This document shows positions 1 through 8,901 of a DNA stretch of 64,000 nucleotides, in pieces (position 1 is the stretch's first letter; every line of letters starts with the position of its first letter). Source of the stretch: Halanaerobium sp051746665 (lineage in GTDB: Bacteria > Bacillota > Halanaerobiia > Halanaerobiales > Halanaerobiaceae); contig JBNJFG010000001.1 of the NCBI GenBank assembly GCA_051746665.1, positions 1-64,000 on the forward strand, read 5' to 3'. The notes beneath the pieces were generated by a model, which was given only the letters and a program-made list of their open reading frames with translations, was not told the origin of the DNA and made no database searches. The position numbers and the translations under genes were made by a program.

Positions 1-1019
1 AAGCTGTAACTTTAATGACTATTCATCAGGCAAAAGGACTTTCACTGCCGATTGAATATTTTTATTGGAATCCCGGCCGTAGAGGTGGTAATTCTGGGAC
101 TGGAATTAATTTTTATTTGGATTTTGATCATAATTATCAAGAACTTAACAATTATCTTTTCATTCAAAACAAATATCTATCTATTTTAGACTGGCTGGAT
201 TATGATTTTAAAGAAAAAGCAGAAAAAAAAGTAGAAATGGAAGAGATCAATAATCTTTATGTTGCCTTAAGCAGGGCTGAAAATGATCTCCATCTGTATA
301 TTGAAGCGCCAAGAAAAATCAAACCCGATCAAGATTTGATGTGGTTAGATAGCAGCTATGATTATTATGAAAAAATGCTCTTAAATTCGGTTGAAGCAGC
401 TAATTTAATGGAACTGCTGCAGTCGGAAGTTAGAGGAGCAGCAAGGTTAGTAGAAGTCCAGCCAGATAAAAAAGATTATAAATTAGCCTGTTTAAATAAA
501 TTTCTAAAACAAAAAACAGTATTTTCTGAAGAGAAAAGAGAAAATGAAGAAAAAAAATATAAATTTTTTCAAAAACAGGCTGGCGGCTTAAAAATTGCAG
601 AAAGCAAAATAAAAGGACTTGCTCTCCATTATTATCTGGAAAATATAAAATATAATAAAAAAGAAGAAAAAAAATCTGCTGCCAAACTGCTGAAAAGCAA
701 ATATGGAAATTTGCTGGGAAAGAAAAAAATAGAAGAAATTATTGCAGAGAGTAATCAGTTTATTGATTCTCATCCTGAAATATTTTCTAAAAAATATGAA
801 GTTTTTAATGAATATTTACTAAAAGAAAAAACTAATTCAGGTGAAAAACAATATCGTATTGATCGACTGCTTGTAGATCAGCAGAATAAAATAGTTAAAA
901 TAATAGATTATAAAAGTGGTAGCTATAGAGATCCCGAGCAGCTAAAAAAATACAGGCAGCTTTTAGCTCAAAAATTAGATTCAAAATGGCAGATCAAAGC
1001 AGAATTCATTAATATTTAA
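1..1019 (+). CDS. AddA-like helicase-nuclease, C-terminal part (5' truncated by window)
   Basis: The open frame enters from before base 1 (codons in phase from base 3), so only the C-terminal ~339 residues are present. It starts at helicase motif V (TIHQAKGL). Motif VI follows (LYVALSRAENDLHLY), typical of UvrD/AddA superfamily 1 helicases. Near the C-terminus YRIDRLL, then IIDYKSG and EQLKKYRQ, match the PD-(D/E)XK nuclease of AddA/RecB-type enzymes. The likely role is processing of double-strand breaks for recombination. The motif V continuation is GLSLP rather than the common GLEFP. The middle is short and lysine-rich, so it may be a divergent AddA rather than a textbook one. addB would be expected upstream, outside the window. 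Confidence 0.75.
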   Translation, partial: AVTLMTIHQAKGLSLPIEYFYWNPGRRGGNSGTGINFYLDFDHNYQELNNYLFIQNKYLSILDWLDYDFKEKAEKKVEMEEINNLYVALSRAENDLHLYIEAPRKIKPDQDLMWLDSSYDYYEKMLLNSVEAANLMELLQSEVRGAARLVEVQPDKKDYKLACLNKFLKQKTVFSEEKRENEEKKYKFFQKQAGGLKIAESKIKGLALHYYLENIKYNKKEEKKSAAKLLKSKYGNLLGKKKIEEIIAESNQFIDSHPEIFSKKYEVFNEYLLKEKTNSGEKQYRIDRLLVDQQNKIVKIIDYKSGSYRDPEQLKKYRQLLAQKLDSKWQIKAEFINI

Positions 1020-1113
1020 TTTGTAAATCAATTAATATATTTTTAAGTTTAAATTGCATATAATTATTTATAGTCTTAATCAAATAGAAATTTTAATTGT
1101 TTTAGATTCAAGT

Positions 1114-1185
1114 AGTGATAGAGTGAAAGTCTGCTCGCAATCCTCAAGGGCTTGTCCTGAGGAGAGTCAAAAAATAAATATCACT
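1114..1185 (+). ncRNA. candidate structured RNA element upstream of gpmA
   Basis: A locally GC-rich block sits in an AT-rich intergenic region. Arms AGTGATA (1114-1120) and TATCACT (1179-1185) form a perfect 7-bp closing stem over 72 nt. Inside, CCTCA-A-GG at 1142-1149 pairs with CCTGAGG at 1155-1161 as a hairpin with one bulged A. A further GAG/CTC pairing near 1121-1136 is possible. There is no terminator-like U-run after it, and gpmA starts 27 bp downstream with its own ribosome binding site. It could be a riboswitch-like or protein-binding leader, or an independent small RNA. I do not recognise the class. Confidence 0.4.
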
Positions 1186-1211
1186 AACTATATTATAAAA
1201 GGAGTGGTTTG

Positions 1212-1952
1212 ATGAAAATTGTATTAGTCAGACATGGTGAAAGTAAATGGAATTTAGCTAACAAATTTACAGGTTGGACTGATGTTGATTTAAGTGAGCA
1301 GGGATATAAAGAAGCTGAAGAAGCAGGAGAATTATTAAAAGAAGAAGGTTTTAGTTTTGATCTTGCCTATACATCATATTTAAAGAGAGCTACAAAGACT
1401 TTAAATATAATTTTAGATATTATGGATTTGCATTGGATTCCTGTAATTAAATCCTGGAAATTAAATGAACGCCATTATGGTGCTTTACAGGGTTTAAATA
1501 AAGCAGAAACTGCCGAAAAAGAGGGTGAAGAACAGGTTCATATCTGGCGGCGTAGTTTTGATACACCACCACCTGCTTTAGATAAAGATGATGATCGTTA
1601 TCCTGGTAATGAAGAAAAATATGCCGAATTATCTGAGCAAGAGCTTCCAACGTGTGAGAGTTTAAAAATGACTATTGAAAGAGTAATGCCTTTTTGGGAA
1701 AATGAAATTGTACCCCAGATGAAAAAAGGTAAAAAGATTATTGTCTCCGCTCATGGAAATAGTTTGAGAGCTCTGGTAAAACATTTAGATGGTATTTCTG
1801 ATGCAGATATTTCATCTCTAAACATCCCAACTGGAAGACCTTTAGTTTATGAATTTGATCAGGAAATGAACGTTAAAAATAAATATTATTTAGGAGATCA
1901 GGAGGAAATTGAAAAGGAAATGAATAAAGTTAAAAATCAGGCAAAAAAATAA
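1212..1952 (+). CDS. gpmA: 2,3-bisphosphoglycerate-dependent phosphoglycerate mutase
   Basis: This cytosolic glycolytic enzyme interconverts 3- and 2-phosphoglycerate. The phosphohistidine motif LVRHGESKWN is at the N-terminus, FTGWTDVDLS and ERHYGALQGLNK are family signatures, and the second catalytic histidine lies in SAHGNSLRAL. At 246 residues it has the normal length of dPGM. ATG 1212 is preferred to the in-frame TTG 3 bases before it; the ribosome binding site is AAAAGGAGTG just upstream. It is monocistronic and preceded by the candidate RNA element at 1114-1185. No strong terminator is visible before htrA. Confidence 0.95.
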   Translation: MKIVLVRHGESKWNLANKFTGWTDVDLSEQGYKEAEEAGELLKEEGFSFDLAYTSYLKRATKTLNIILDIMDLHWIPVIKSWKLNERHYGALQGLNKAETAEKEGEEQVHIWRRSFDTPPPALDKDDDRYPGNEEKYAELSEQELPTCESLKMTIERVMPFWENEIVPQMKKGKKIIVSAHGNSLRALVKHLDGISDADISSLNIPTGRPLVYEFDQEMNVKNKYYLGDQEEIEKEMNKVKNQAKK

Positions 1953-2052
1953 TTTAATCTAAATTTAATTTTTGCTTAATTATTCTTTAATTTCTTTCTG
2001 GTATATTATAAATATAGGATGAAATTATTTTAAGATAAAGGAGGGTGTTATT

Positions 2053-3195
2053 ATGAAAGCAAGGAATAATATAATTAAAAGATCATTATTAGCTTTAATC
2101 ATAGTATCATTAGTTATTAGTTCAGCACCTGCAGTATTTGCACAAAATCAGCAGTCTCAAAATATGTATCAAACAAATCATTTTGCAGACATTGCTGAAG
2201 AAGTTGATAATGGTGTTGTAAAAGTAACCACAACTGTTAAGACCTCTGGTAACCAACAAGTGCCTGAAATGTTCAATGATCCTTATTTCAGATTCTTTTT
2301 TGGTGATCGTTTTCAGATGCCGGAACAACAGCCTCGAGAAAGACAGGGTTTTGGTTCAGGTTTTATAGTTTCTGAAGATGGTTATGTAGTAACCAATCAG
2401 CACGTAATAGAAGGAGCAGACAAGATTGAAATTTCAATAAATGGTAGAGAAGATCCAGTAGAAGCTGAAGTAGCCTGGTCAGATTTCAGTTTAGATTTAG
2501 CAATATTAAATATTGATACGGAAGAATTAGATCAGGAACTTAGTCCTCTTGAAATGGGAGATTCCAATAAAATAAGGCCTGGGGATTGGGCAATTGCTAT
2601 CGGAAACCCATTAGGTTTTGAACACACTGTAACAGTAGGTGTAATTAGTGCTTTAGGACGACCAATTCAAATACCCACAGATGATCGTCAGGTTAGAACC
2701 TATCAGAATTTAATTCAGTTAGATGCAGCAATTAATCCTGGTAATAGTGGTGGACCTTTACTCAATAATCAGGGTAAGGTAATTGGTATAAATACAGCAG
2801 TTTCAAGAGCTGGTCAGGGAATTGGTTTTGCAATTCCAGTTAATGAAATTAAAGGTATTGTCAGCGAACTTCAAAATACTGGTGAAGTAACAAGACCCTG
2901 GATTGGTATTGCCTTCAGTGAAATTACCAAAGAAGTACAGGAATATTTCGGTTTAAAGAATCGTGAAGGTGTAGTAGTAATTGAAGTTTATCAAGATAGT
3001 CCTGCTGAAAAAGCTGGTTTAAAAGTATATGATGTAATTAAAGAAGTAGATCAGAAAAATATTGAAAGTACATCTGATCTAAGTGAAATAATTACCCAAA
3101 AAGAAGTTGGAGATAAGATAATGTTTAAAGTTATTCGCAATGGCAGCTCAGAAATTTTATTTGGTCGAATTGGTGATAAACCAAATGATCTTTAA
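2053..3195 (+). CDS. htrA: HtrA/DegP-type periplasmic serine protease
   Basis: A signal peptide ends near residue 30 (AVFA|Q), so the protein is exported. The trypsin-like domain has His117 (TNQHVI), Asp148 (FSLDLAIL) and Ser232 (NPGNSGGPL). A single C-terminal PDZ domain follows (about residues 280-375). Family role: degradation and chaperoning of misfolded envelope proteins under stress. At 380 residues with one PDZ it resembles DegS or Bacillus HtrA rather than two-PDZ DegP, though its signal peptide looks cleavable. The ribosome binding site is AAGGAGGGTG. A two-component system follows directly after a terminator, as in envelope-stress loci such as CssRS-HtrA. Functional coupling is inference. 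Confidence 0.93.
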   Translation: MKARNNIIKRSLLALIIVSLVISSAPAVFAQNQQSQNMYQTNHFADIAEEVDNGVVKVTTTVKTSGNQQVPEMFNDPYFRFFFGDRFQMPEQQPRERQGFGSGFIVSEDGYVVTNQHVIEGADKIEISINGREDPVEAEVAWSDFSLDLAILNIDTEELDQELSPLEMGDSNKIRPGDWAIAIGNPLGFEHTVTVGVISALGRPIQIPTDDRQVRTYQNLIQLDAAINPGNSGGPLLNNQGKVIGINTAVSRAGQGIGFAIPVNEIKGIVSELQNTGEVTRPWIGIAFSEITKEVQEYFGLKNREGVVVIEVYQDSPAEKAGLKVYDVIKEVDQKNIESTSDLSEIITQKEVGDKIMFKVIRNGSSEILFGRIGDKPNDL

Positions 3196-3221
3196 ATTAT
3201 AAAAAAACCAATATTAAACTG

Positions 3222-3245
3222 CCGGGCTTTAAAAGCCCGGTTTTA
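3222..3245 (+). terminator. intrinsic terminator after htrA
   Basis: The GC-only stem CCGGGC/GCCCGG can be extended by T-A pairs and is followed by TTTT. It separates htrA from the two-component genes. Confidence 0.8.
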
Positions 3246-3248
3246 ATG

Positions 3249-3277
3249 TTTAATTTTAAGTAAATACTTGATATAAT
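3249..3277 (+). promoter_or_regulatory. possible sigma-A promoter for the response regulator gene
   Basis: The -10 is a perfect TATAAT at 3272-3277. The -35 is weak (TTTAAT at 3249-3254) with a 17-bp spacer. Transcription would begin around 3284, leaving a leader of only about 10 nt before the preferred TTG start. Confidence 0.4.
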
Positions 3278-3293
3278 AAGAGGGGTGAGTAAT

Positions 3294-3983
3294 TTGGATA
3301 AGAAAATACTGTTGATAGAAGATGATTCTCAAATTGCAAGATTTGTAGAGTTAGAGCTGGAACATGAAGGTTATCAGGTCAAAAAATTTGATAATGGTTA
3401 TGATGGTATAAATATATTAAAAGAAAAAGAATTTGATTTATTATTATTAGATATTATGCTTCCAGGTCAAAATGGAATTGAAGTTTGTAGACGCATCAGA
3501 GAGTTTTCAGATATTCCAATCATTATGCTGACTGCAAAATCTGAATTGGAAGACAAAGTTCAGGGTTTAGATACTGGTGCTGATGATTATTTGACTAAAC
3601 CTTTTGAAATAGAAGAATTATTGGCTAGAATTAGAGCCCATCTGCGAAGAGATGAGGGTAATGTCGAATCAGATAATGTTTTGAAAACTGCCGATGTCGA
3701 AGTTAATCTTGATGCACATATTGTAAAACGGGCAGGGGAAGAAATTGAATTAACGAAAAAAGAGTATGATCTTTTAGTATATTTAATCAAAAATGAAGCT
3801 ATAGTTGTCAGCAGAGATAAGCTTTTAAATAATGTCTGGGGCTATGATTATACTGGAGAAACAAATATTGTTGACGTTTATATTCGTTATCTGCGCAGTA
3901 AAATTGATGATCCCTATGAACAAAAATTGATACATACAGTTCGAGGTGTTGGCTATGTATTGAGGTCAGATAAAAATGTTTGA
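3294..3983 (+). CDS. OmpR/PhoB-family response regulator
   Basis: The receiver domain carries the acidic pair in LIEDD, the phosphoacceptor Asp in LLLLDIMLPG, Thr in IIMLTAK and Lys in LTKPFE. A winged-helix DNA-binding domain follows (VDVYIRYLRSKID, HTVRGVGYVL). TTG 3294 is preferred to GTG 3285 because AGGGGTGAG (3281-3289) is a well-placed ribosome binding site for the TTG, while it overlaps the GTG. The gene overlaps the histidine kinase start by 8 bases, so the pair is translationally coupled. The target may be the neighbouring htrA; this is inferred from position only. Confidence 0.92.
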   Translation: MDKKILLIEDDSQIARFVELELEHEGYQVKKFDNGYDGINILKEKEFDLLLLDIMLPGQNGIEVCRRIREFSDIPIIMLTAKSELEDKVQGLDTGADDYLTKPFEIEELLARIRAHLRRDEGNVESDNVLKTADVEVNLDAHIVKRAGEEIELTKKEYDLLVYLIKNEAIVVSRDKLLNNVWGYDYTGETNIVDVYIRYLRSKIDDPYEQKLIHTVRGVGYVLRSDKNV

Positions 3984-5364
3984 TTTTTTTAATAAAAAAA
4001 GTAAAATTTCTTGGAAAATAACTATACTTTATGCTTTTATGTTTATGATGCTATTATTTTTAGTTAATTTATCAATTTATTTTTTTCTATCTAGTTTTAT
4101 AGATGATAATATACAAAAAAGCATAAATAATACAACTGAGTTAGTATTATCTCAATTTTCTGGTATAGGAGATCCAGTTAATTTTTTTGAAACTGATATT
4201 TTACAGCAAATTAGCCGTAGTGAAGAAAATATATTTTTTAGAGTTTTAGATAAAGATGGTAAGGTAAATGCCCAATCTAAATATCTGGAAGATATGAATA
4301 TTCCAATTAGTGCTGAAATAGAAGAATTCAGATCAGGAAGCAAAATAATGGCTGTAAAGACAATTCCAGTTAATAAATTTGTTTTTTCTCGTGGTTATCT
4401 ACAGGTAGTTAGAGATATTACTTTTGAAAAGAATTTTCTTGATTTTTTAATTATAGTTTTAACAATAGCTGCTGGTATTGGAGCTCTTATTTCGGTCTTT
4501 TTAGGTTACTTTACTACTAAAAAGATGCTTTCTCCAATTAATAAAATCACAGAGACTGCAAGAGAAATTAGTTCTAGTGACTTAGGCCGCAGACTGGAAG
4601 TTAGTGGTCCTGATGATGAAATAAAAAAATTGGCATTAACTTTTAATTCAATGTTAGATAGACTAGAAAAATCTTTTAAAAGCCAGAAACATTTTGTATC
4701 TGATGCTTCACATGAGTTAAGAACCCCTATTTCTGTTATTAAAGGTTATGTTGATCTGCTTGATCGCTGGGGTAAAGAAAAAGAAGATGTAAGAGATGAA
4801 GCAATTTATGCTATTAAAAAAGAAACTGAAAACATGAAACAATTAATGGAAAATTTACTTCTTTTAGCTCGTGGTGATGATAGCGAACTAAAAAAAGAAG
4901 AAGAATTATTTGATTTTAATATTTTAATTAGGGAGATAGTAAAAGAGTTTAAGCTGATGGAAGCAGATATTAATTTAAAAATTGAAGATAATTCTAAAAT
5001 TAAATTTTATGGTGATAAAAATTTATTTAAACAGCTGTTTAGAATTTTCTTAGATAACGCTGTTAAATTTACTCCAAAAAAAGGTGAGATTAAGATAAAA
5101 TTTGATAAAATGGATAATGAAAAATTTTATTTTTCTATTGAAGATGATGGCCCAGGAATTTCTAAAGAAGATCTGCCGTTTATATTTGATCGCTTTTATC
5201 AAGCTGATAAGTCAAGAACAAGGAAAAATAAAAAAGGATCTGGACTTGGTTTAGCTATAGCTAAACAAATTATTGAAAGTTATGATGGCAATATTAATAT
5301 AGAGAGTAAAGAAGCAGAAGGAACAAAATTTATTATTGTTTTACCACTAAAAGAAAATAAATAA
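3976..5364 (+). CDS. membrane sensor histidine kinase
   Basis: The order is: transmembrane segment (about residues 15-37), extracytoplasmic sensor loop of ~115 residues, second transmembrane segment (~154-178), HAMP linker, HisKA with the phosphoacceptor in SDASHELRTP, and HATPase with N box LDNAVKFTP, G1 EDDGPGIS and G2 GSGLGLAI. At 462 residues it is a complete orthodox kinase. It phosphorylates the response regulator encoded immediately upstream (8-base overlap). The signal sensed cannot be told from sequence. An envelope-stress role is suggested by htrA next door. Confidence 0.92.
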   Translation: MFDFFNKKSKISWKITILYAFMFMMLLFLVNLSIYFFLSSFIDDNIQKSINNTTELVLSQFSGIGDPVNFFETDILQQISRSEENIFFRVLDKDGKVNAQSKYLEDMNIPISAEIEEFRSGSKIMAVKTIPVNKFVFSRGYLQVVRDITFEKNFLDFLIIVLTIAAGIGALISVFLGYFTTKKMLSPINKITETAREISSSDLGRRLEVSGPDDEIKKLALTFNSMLDRLEKSFKSQKHFVSDASHELRTPISVIKGYVDLLDRWGKEKEDVRDEAIYAIKKETENMKQLMENLLLLARGDDSELKKEEELFDFNILIREIVKEFKLMEADINLKIEDNSKIKFYGDKNLFKQLFRIFLDNAVKFTPKKGEIKIKFDKMDNEKFYFSIEDDGPGISKEDLPFIFDRFYQADKSRTRKNKKGSGLGLAIAKQIIESYDGNINIESKEAEGTKFIIVLPLKENK

Positions 5365-5414
5365 TTAAATAAAATATAGAAATTAGAATAGATTTAAATG
5401 GGAGATGATTTATC

Positions 5415-8057
5415 TTGTCAAATAAAGAAACTGAGGAGAAAAAAACACTTTTTTTACTAGATGGACACAGTTTAACCCACCGTGCATTTTATGCTTTACC
5501 ATTATTAACAAATGATGATGGAGAATATACAAATGCGGTTTTTGGTTTTATTAGGATGCTTTTCAGCCTTAACGATGAGTGGAATCCAGATAGAATGATC
5601 ATAACTTTTGATAAAAAAGCACCTACTTTTAGACATGAAGAATATGCAGACTACAAAGGTAATAGAAAAAAGATGCCTGAGGAACTGGTTCCACAAATAC
5701 CTCTGCTGCAGCAGACAATAGAAAAACTTAAAATTCCAATGATGTCTAAAGAAGGTTATGAAGCTGATGATTTATTAGGAACTCTTTCTAAAGAAGCAGA
5801 AAAAGATGGTTATAAAGTTTATATAGTGACTGGTGATAGAGATGCTCTGCAGTTAGTTTCTAAAGATGTAAATGTATTATATACCCGTAAGGGAATATCT
5901 GATTTAGTTAAATTTGATTTAGACAAAGTAATGGAAAAATATGAATTAACCCCCGAAAAATTAATAGATAGAAAAGGGTTAATGGGAGATAGTTCTGATA
6001 ATATTCCAGGTGTACCAGGTATTGGTAAAAAAACAGCTTTAAAACTTCTTAAAGAATTTGGAACAATGGAAGAAATTTTAGCTAATATTGACAAAGTTTC
6101 AGGTAAAAAGCGAAAAGAGAATTTGCACAAATATGCAGATCAGGCCAGAATGAGCTACAGACTTGGTAAGATTAAAAGAGATGTCCCTATTGATATTAAT
6201 TTTGATAAATGTCGTCTGGATCTTTATGATGATCAGGAAGCAGCAGAACAATTTGAAAAACTTGGTTTCACATCTCTTCTTGATCGTTTTGATTTTAAAG
6301 AAGAGGCTAATTTTGAAGATCTTGAAATAAAAGAATTAAAAGAGGAAGATTTAAAAGATTTTAAAGAAAAAATTATAAAAGCTGGTAAAATAGCGGCAGC
6401 TTTAAAGTTAGAAAAAGGAAGTAAAGCAATTGCGGGTAAAATTGAAGAATTTATATTTTCAGTAGAAGATGATGAAAAAATATATTTATACCATCCAAAA
6501 GCTGAGATTAATTCAGAGATTAAAGAAATTTTAGAGTCAGATAAAATAGAGAAATTGATGCTTAATGCCAAAGAAGCTTCTCTTGCTTTATTAAATCATC
6601 AAATTGAAGTTTTAAACATAACTTTTGAGCCACTTTTGGCATTTTATTTACTCCAACCTTCATCTTCACTGCCAGAAGTAGAAGAAGTTTTCAGTCAAAA
6701 ATTAACTATTTCTTTTGAACAGCTTGAGACAGCTAACAAAGATGCAGTAAAAATTTCTAAACTTTTCGAATTGAAAGAAGAGCTGCTGCCTAAGCTAAAA
6801 AAAGATAATTTATTAAAATTATATCAGGAAATAGAACTACCCTTAATTAAGGTTTTAGCCAGAATGGAATATAACGGGGTAAAAGTAGATAAAAAATGGC
6901 TTAATTCTTTATCCAAGCGACTTGGTAAAAGGTTAGATATTATAGTTGATAAAGCTCATAAACTGGCAGGAGAAGAATTTAATTTAAATTCTCCCAAACA
7001 GCTAGGAGAAATTTTATTTGAAAAATTGGGACTGCCGGTGATTAAAAGAACTAAAACAGGTTATTCTACAAATGCCAGTGTTTTAGAAAAATTAGAAGGT
7101 AAACATGAAATAATACCTCTAATTTCAGAATATAGAGAGCTAGCTAAGTTAAAATCAACCTATATTGACTCTTTACCACCATTAATTAATGAAGAAACAG
7201 GTAAAATCCATACTTCTTTTAACCAGATGGTAACAGCTACTGGAAGATTAAGCAGCACTGATCCTAATCTGCAGAACATACCGATTAGAACAGAAGAAGG
7301 GCGTGAAATTCGCAAAGCTTTTATTCCTTCTAGTAAAAATATGATTCTACTTGCTGTTGATTATTCTCAAGTTGAGCTGCGTGTTTTTGCTCATTTAAGT
7401 AATGATGAAAAGTTAAAAGAGGCATTTAATAGCGGAGCTGATATTCACACTGAAACCGCTGCTGAGGTATTTGAAGTTGCACCAGAAGAAGTATCACCAA
7501 ACTTACGCCGTCACGCTAAGGTAATTAATTTTGGAATTGCTTATGGAATGAGCGCTTATGGTTTAAGTCAGGATTTAGATATTCCTGTAGAAGAGGCTCA
7601 AGAATATATTGACAAATACTTTGAACGCTTTTCGGGAGTAAAAGAATATATGGATCAAACTATAGAAAAAGTTAAAAAATGTGGATATTCGGAAACTATG
7701 TTTGGCCGCCGACGTTATATACCAGAAATTAATAGCAGTAATTACCACCGCCGCTCTTTTGCGGAAAGAACTGCTGTTAACACACCAATTCAGGGAACTG
7801 CTGCAGATATAATGAAAAAATCAATGCTGGATGTTTATGATGCTTTAAAAGAAGCTGATTTTGACTTAAATATTTTACTGCAGGTTCATGATGAGTTAGT
7901 ATTTGAGGTTAATAGAGATGATTTAGCACAGGCAGCAAAATTAATTAAAGAAAAAATGGAAAATACAACTGAAATAGCTGTACCACTCTTGGTTGATTTA
8001 CAAATTGGAGAAAACTGGAGAGATAAAGAAGACTATGAGGTGAAGAATAATGCCTGA
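5415..8057 (+). CDS. polA: DNA polymerase I
   Basis: At 880 residues it has normal bacterial Pol I length. The N-terminal 5'-3' exonuclease domain (about 1-290) shows DGHSLTHRAFYALP and the helix-hairpin-helix GVPGIGKKTA. The middle 3'-5' exonuclease-like domain lacks recognisable catalytic acidic motifs, as in Bacillus Pol I, so proofreading is probably absent. The polymerase domain has motif A (LAVDYSQVELRVF), motif B (RRHAKVINFGIAYG) and motif C (LQVHDELVFEV). The TTG start follows GGAGATGA at 5401-5408. It overlaps mutM by 8 bases and heads a polA-mutM-coaE/mgsA-slt operon. Confidence 0.96.
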   Translation: MSNKETEEKKTLFLLDGHSLTHRAFYALPLLTNDDGEYTNAVFGFIRMLFSLNDEWNPDRMIITFDKKAPTFRHEEYADYKGNRKKMPEELVPQIPLLQQTIEKLKIPMMSKEGYEADDLLGTLSKEAEKDGYKVYIVTGDRDALQLVSKDVNVLYTRKGISDLVKFDLDKVMEKYELTPEKLIDRKGLMGDSSDNIPGVPGIGKKTALKLLKEFGTMEEILANIDKVSGKKRKENLHKYADQARMSYRLGKIKRDVPIDINFDKCRLDLYDDQEAAEQFEKLGFTSLLDRFDFKEEANFEDLEIKELKEEDLKDFKEKIIKAGKIAAALKLEKGSKAIAGKIEEFIFSVEDDEKIYLYHPKAEINSEIKEILESDKIEKLMLNAKEASLALLNHQIEVLNITFEPLLAFYLLQPSSSLPEVEEVFSQKLTISFEQLETANKDAVKISKLFELKEELLPKLKKDNLLKLYQEIELPLIKVLARMEYNGVKVDKKWLNSLSKRLGKRLDIIVDKAHKLAGEEFNLNSPKQLGEILFEKLGLPVIKRTKTGYSTNASVLEKLEGKHEIIPLISEYRELAKLKSTYIDSLPPLINEETGKIHTSFNQMVTATGRLSSTDPNLQNIPIRTEEGREIRKAFIPSSKNMILLAVDYSQVELRVFAHLSNDEKLKEAFNSGADIHTETAAEVFEVAPEEVSPNLRRHAKVINFGIAYGMSAYGLSQDLDIPVEEAQEYIDKYFERFSGVKEYMDQTIEKVKKCGYSETMFGRRRYIPEINSSNYHRRSFAERTAVNTPIQGTAADIMKKSMLDVYDALKEADFDLNILLQVHDELVFEVNRDDLAQAAKLIKEKMENTTEIAVPLLVDLQIGENWRDKEDYEVKNNA

Positions 8058-8880
8058 GCTGCCGGAGGTAGAGACTGTAATTAAAGGACTCAGACCTTTA
8101 GTTACAGATAGAGTAGTTACAGGAGTTGAAATTAGAGAAAAAAATATGATTGCTTATCCTAAAAATGATATTGAAGCTTTTAAAAACTCTTTAATTGGCT
8201 CTAAAATAGAAGCTATTAACCGTCGTGGTAAATATATAATTATTGAATTAGATACAGCTAAAAATATGGTTATTCATTTGAGAATGACTGGTAAATTGCT
8301 TGTAAAAGAGGTTAAGGAGTTCAGAGATAAACATACACATGTTATTTTTAGCCTCAATGATGGTCAGGAAATTCGCTTTAATAATATTCGTAAATTTGGA
8401 CGAGTTTATTTAATTGATAAAAATCATCCTGAACAGGCTGGTGGCCTTGCTGATCTAGGTCCTGAGCCCTTAAGCGATAATTTAACTGTAGGAGATTTCA
8501 AAAAACTTTTTAATAATAGAAGAGCTTTAATGAAATCTTTACTGTTAAATCAACATTTTATTGCTGGTATTGGTAATATTTATGCAGATGAAATACTTTT
8601 TCGGGCTGGAGTCAAACCCGATAGGACTGCTGATACACTGACTGAAGAAGAAAAAGAAGCAATTTATTATCAGATGCGTGAGATTCTTAAAAAAGGAATT
8701 ATATATGGTGGCACAAGCTTTAGCGATTATGTTAACGCCTTTGGCGAAAAAGGTTCATTTCAGGAAGAACTTAGAGTTCATCAGCGTCAGGGAGAAAAAT
8801 GTTACACTTGTGGAAAAGAAATTGAAAAAATAAAAGTTAGTGGTCGCTCAACTTACTTTTGTCCTCAATGCCAAAAGTAA
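8050..8880 (+). CDS. mutM: formamidopyrimidine-DNA glycosylase
   Basis: This is a base-excision repair glycosylase/AP lyase for 8-oxoguanine and formamidopyrimidines. The N-terminus MPELPEVETV carries the catalytic Pro and Glu. The beta-hairpin Lys is in NRRGKYI, the helix-two-turn-helix region includes IGNIYADEILFRA, and the C-terminal zinc finger has two CxxC pairs (CYTCGKE and FCPQCQ). At 276 residues it is of typical length. It overlaps polA by 8 bases and is followed 21 bp later by coaE, a common Firmicute gene order. Confidence 0.96.
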   Translation: MPELPEVETVIKGLRPLVTDRVVTGVEIREKNMIAYPKNDIEAFKNSLIGSKIEAINRRGKYIIIELDTAKNMVIHLRMTGKLLVKEVKEFRDKHTHVIFSLNDGQEIRFNNIRKFGRVYLIDKNHPEQAGGLADLGPEPLSDNLTVGDFKKLFNNRRALMKSLLLNQHFIAGIGNIYADEILFRAGVKPDRTADTLTEEEKEAIYYQMREILKKGIIYGGTSFSDYVNAFGEKGSFQEELRVHQRQGEKCYTCGKEIEKIKVSGRSTYFCPQCQK

Positions 8881-8901
8881 AGCGGGGAAAGGGAGGATAA
8901 T

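Noticed and set aside
588..773. Phe-rich minus-strand frame opposite the AddA-like gene
   Set aside because: Produced by poly-A/Lys codons of the real gene on the other strand.
1114..1185. The 72-nt element as a tRNA gene (7-bp closing stem and tRNA-like length)
   Set aside because: No T-loop (GTTCRANNC) or D-loop sequence and no proper anticodon arm.
5819..6571. Long minus-strand open frames inside polA
   Set aside because: Antisense shadows; polA is intact and conserved across the region.
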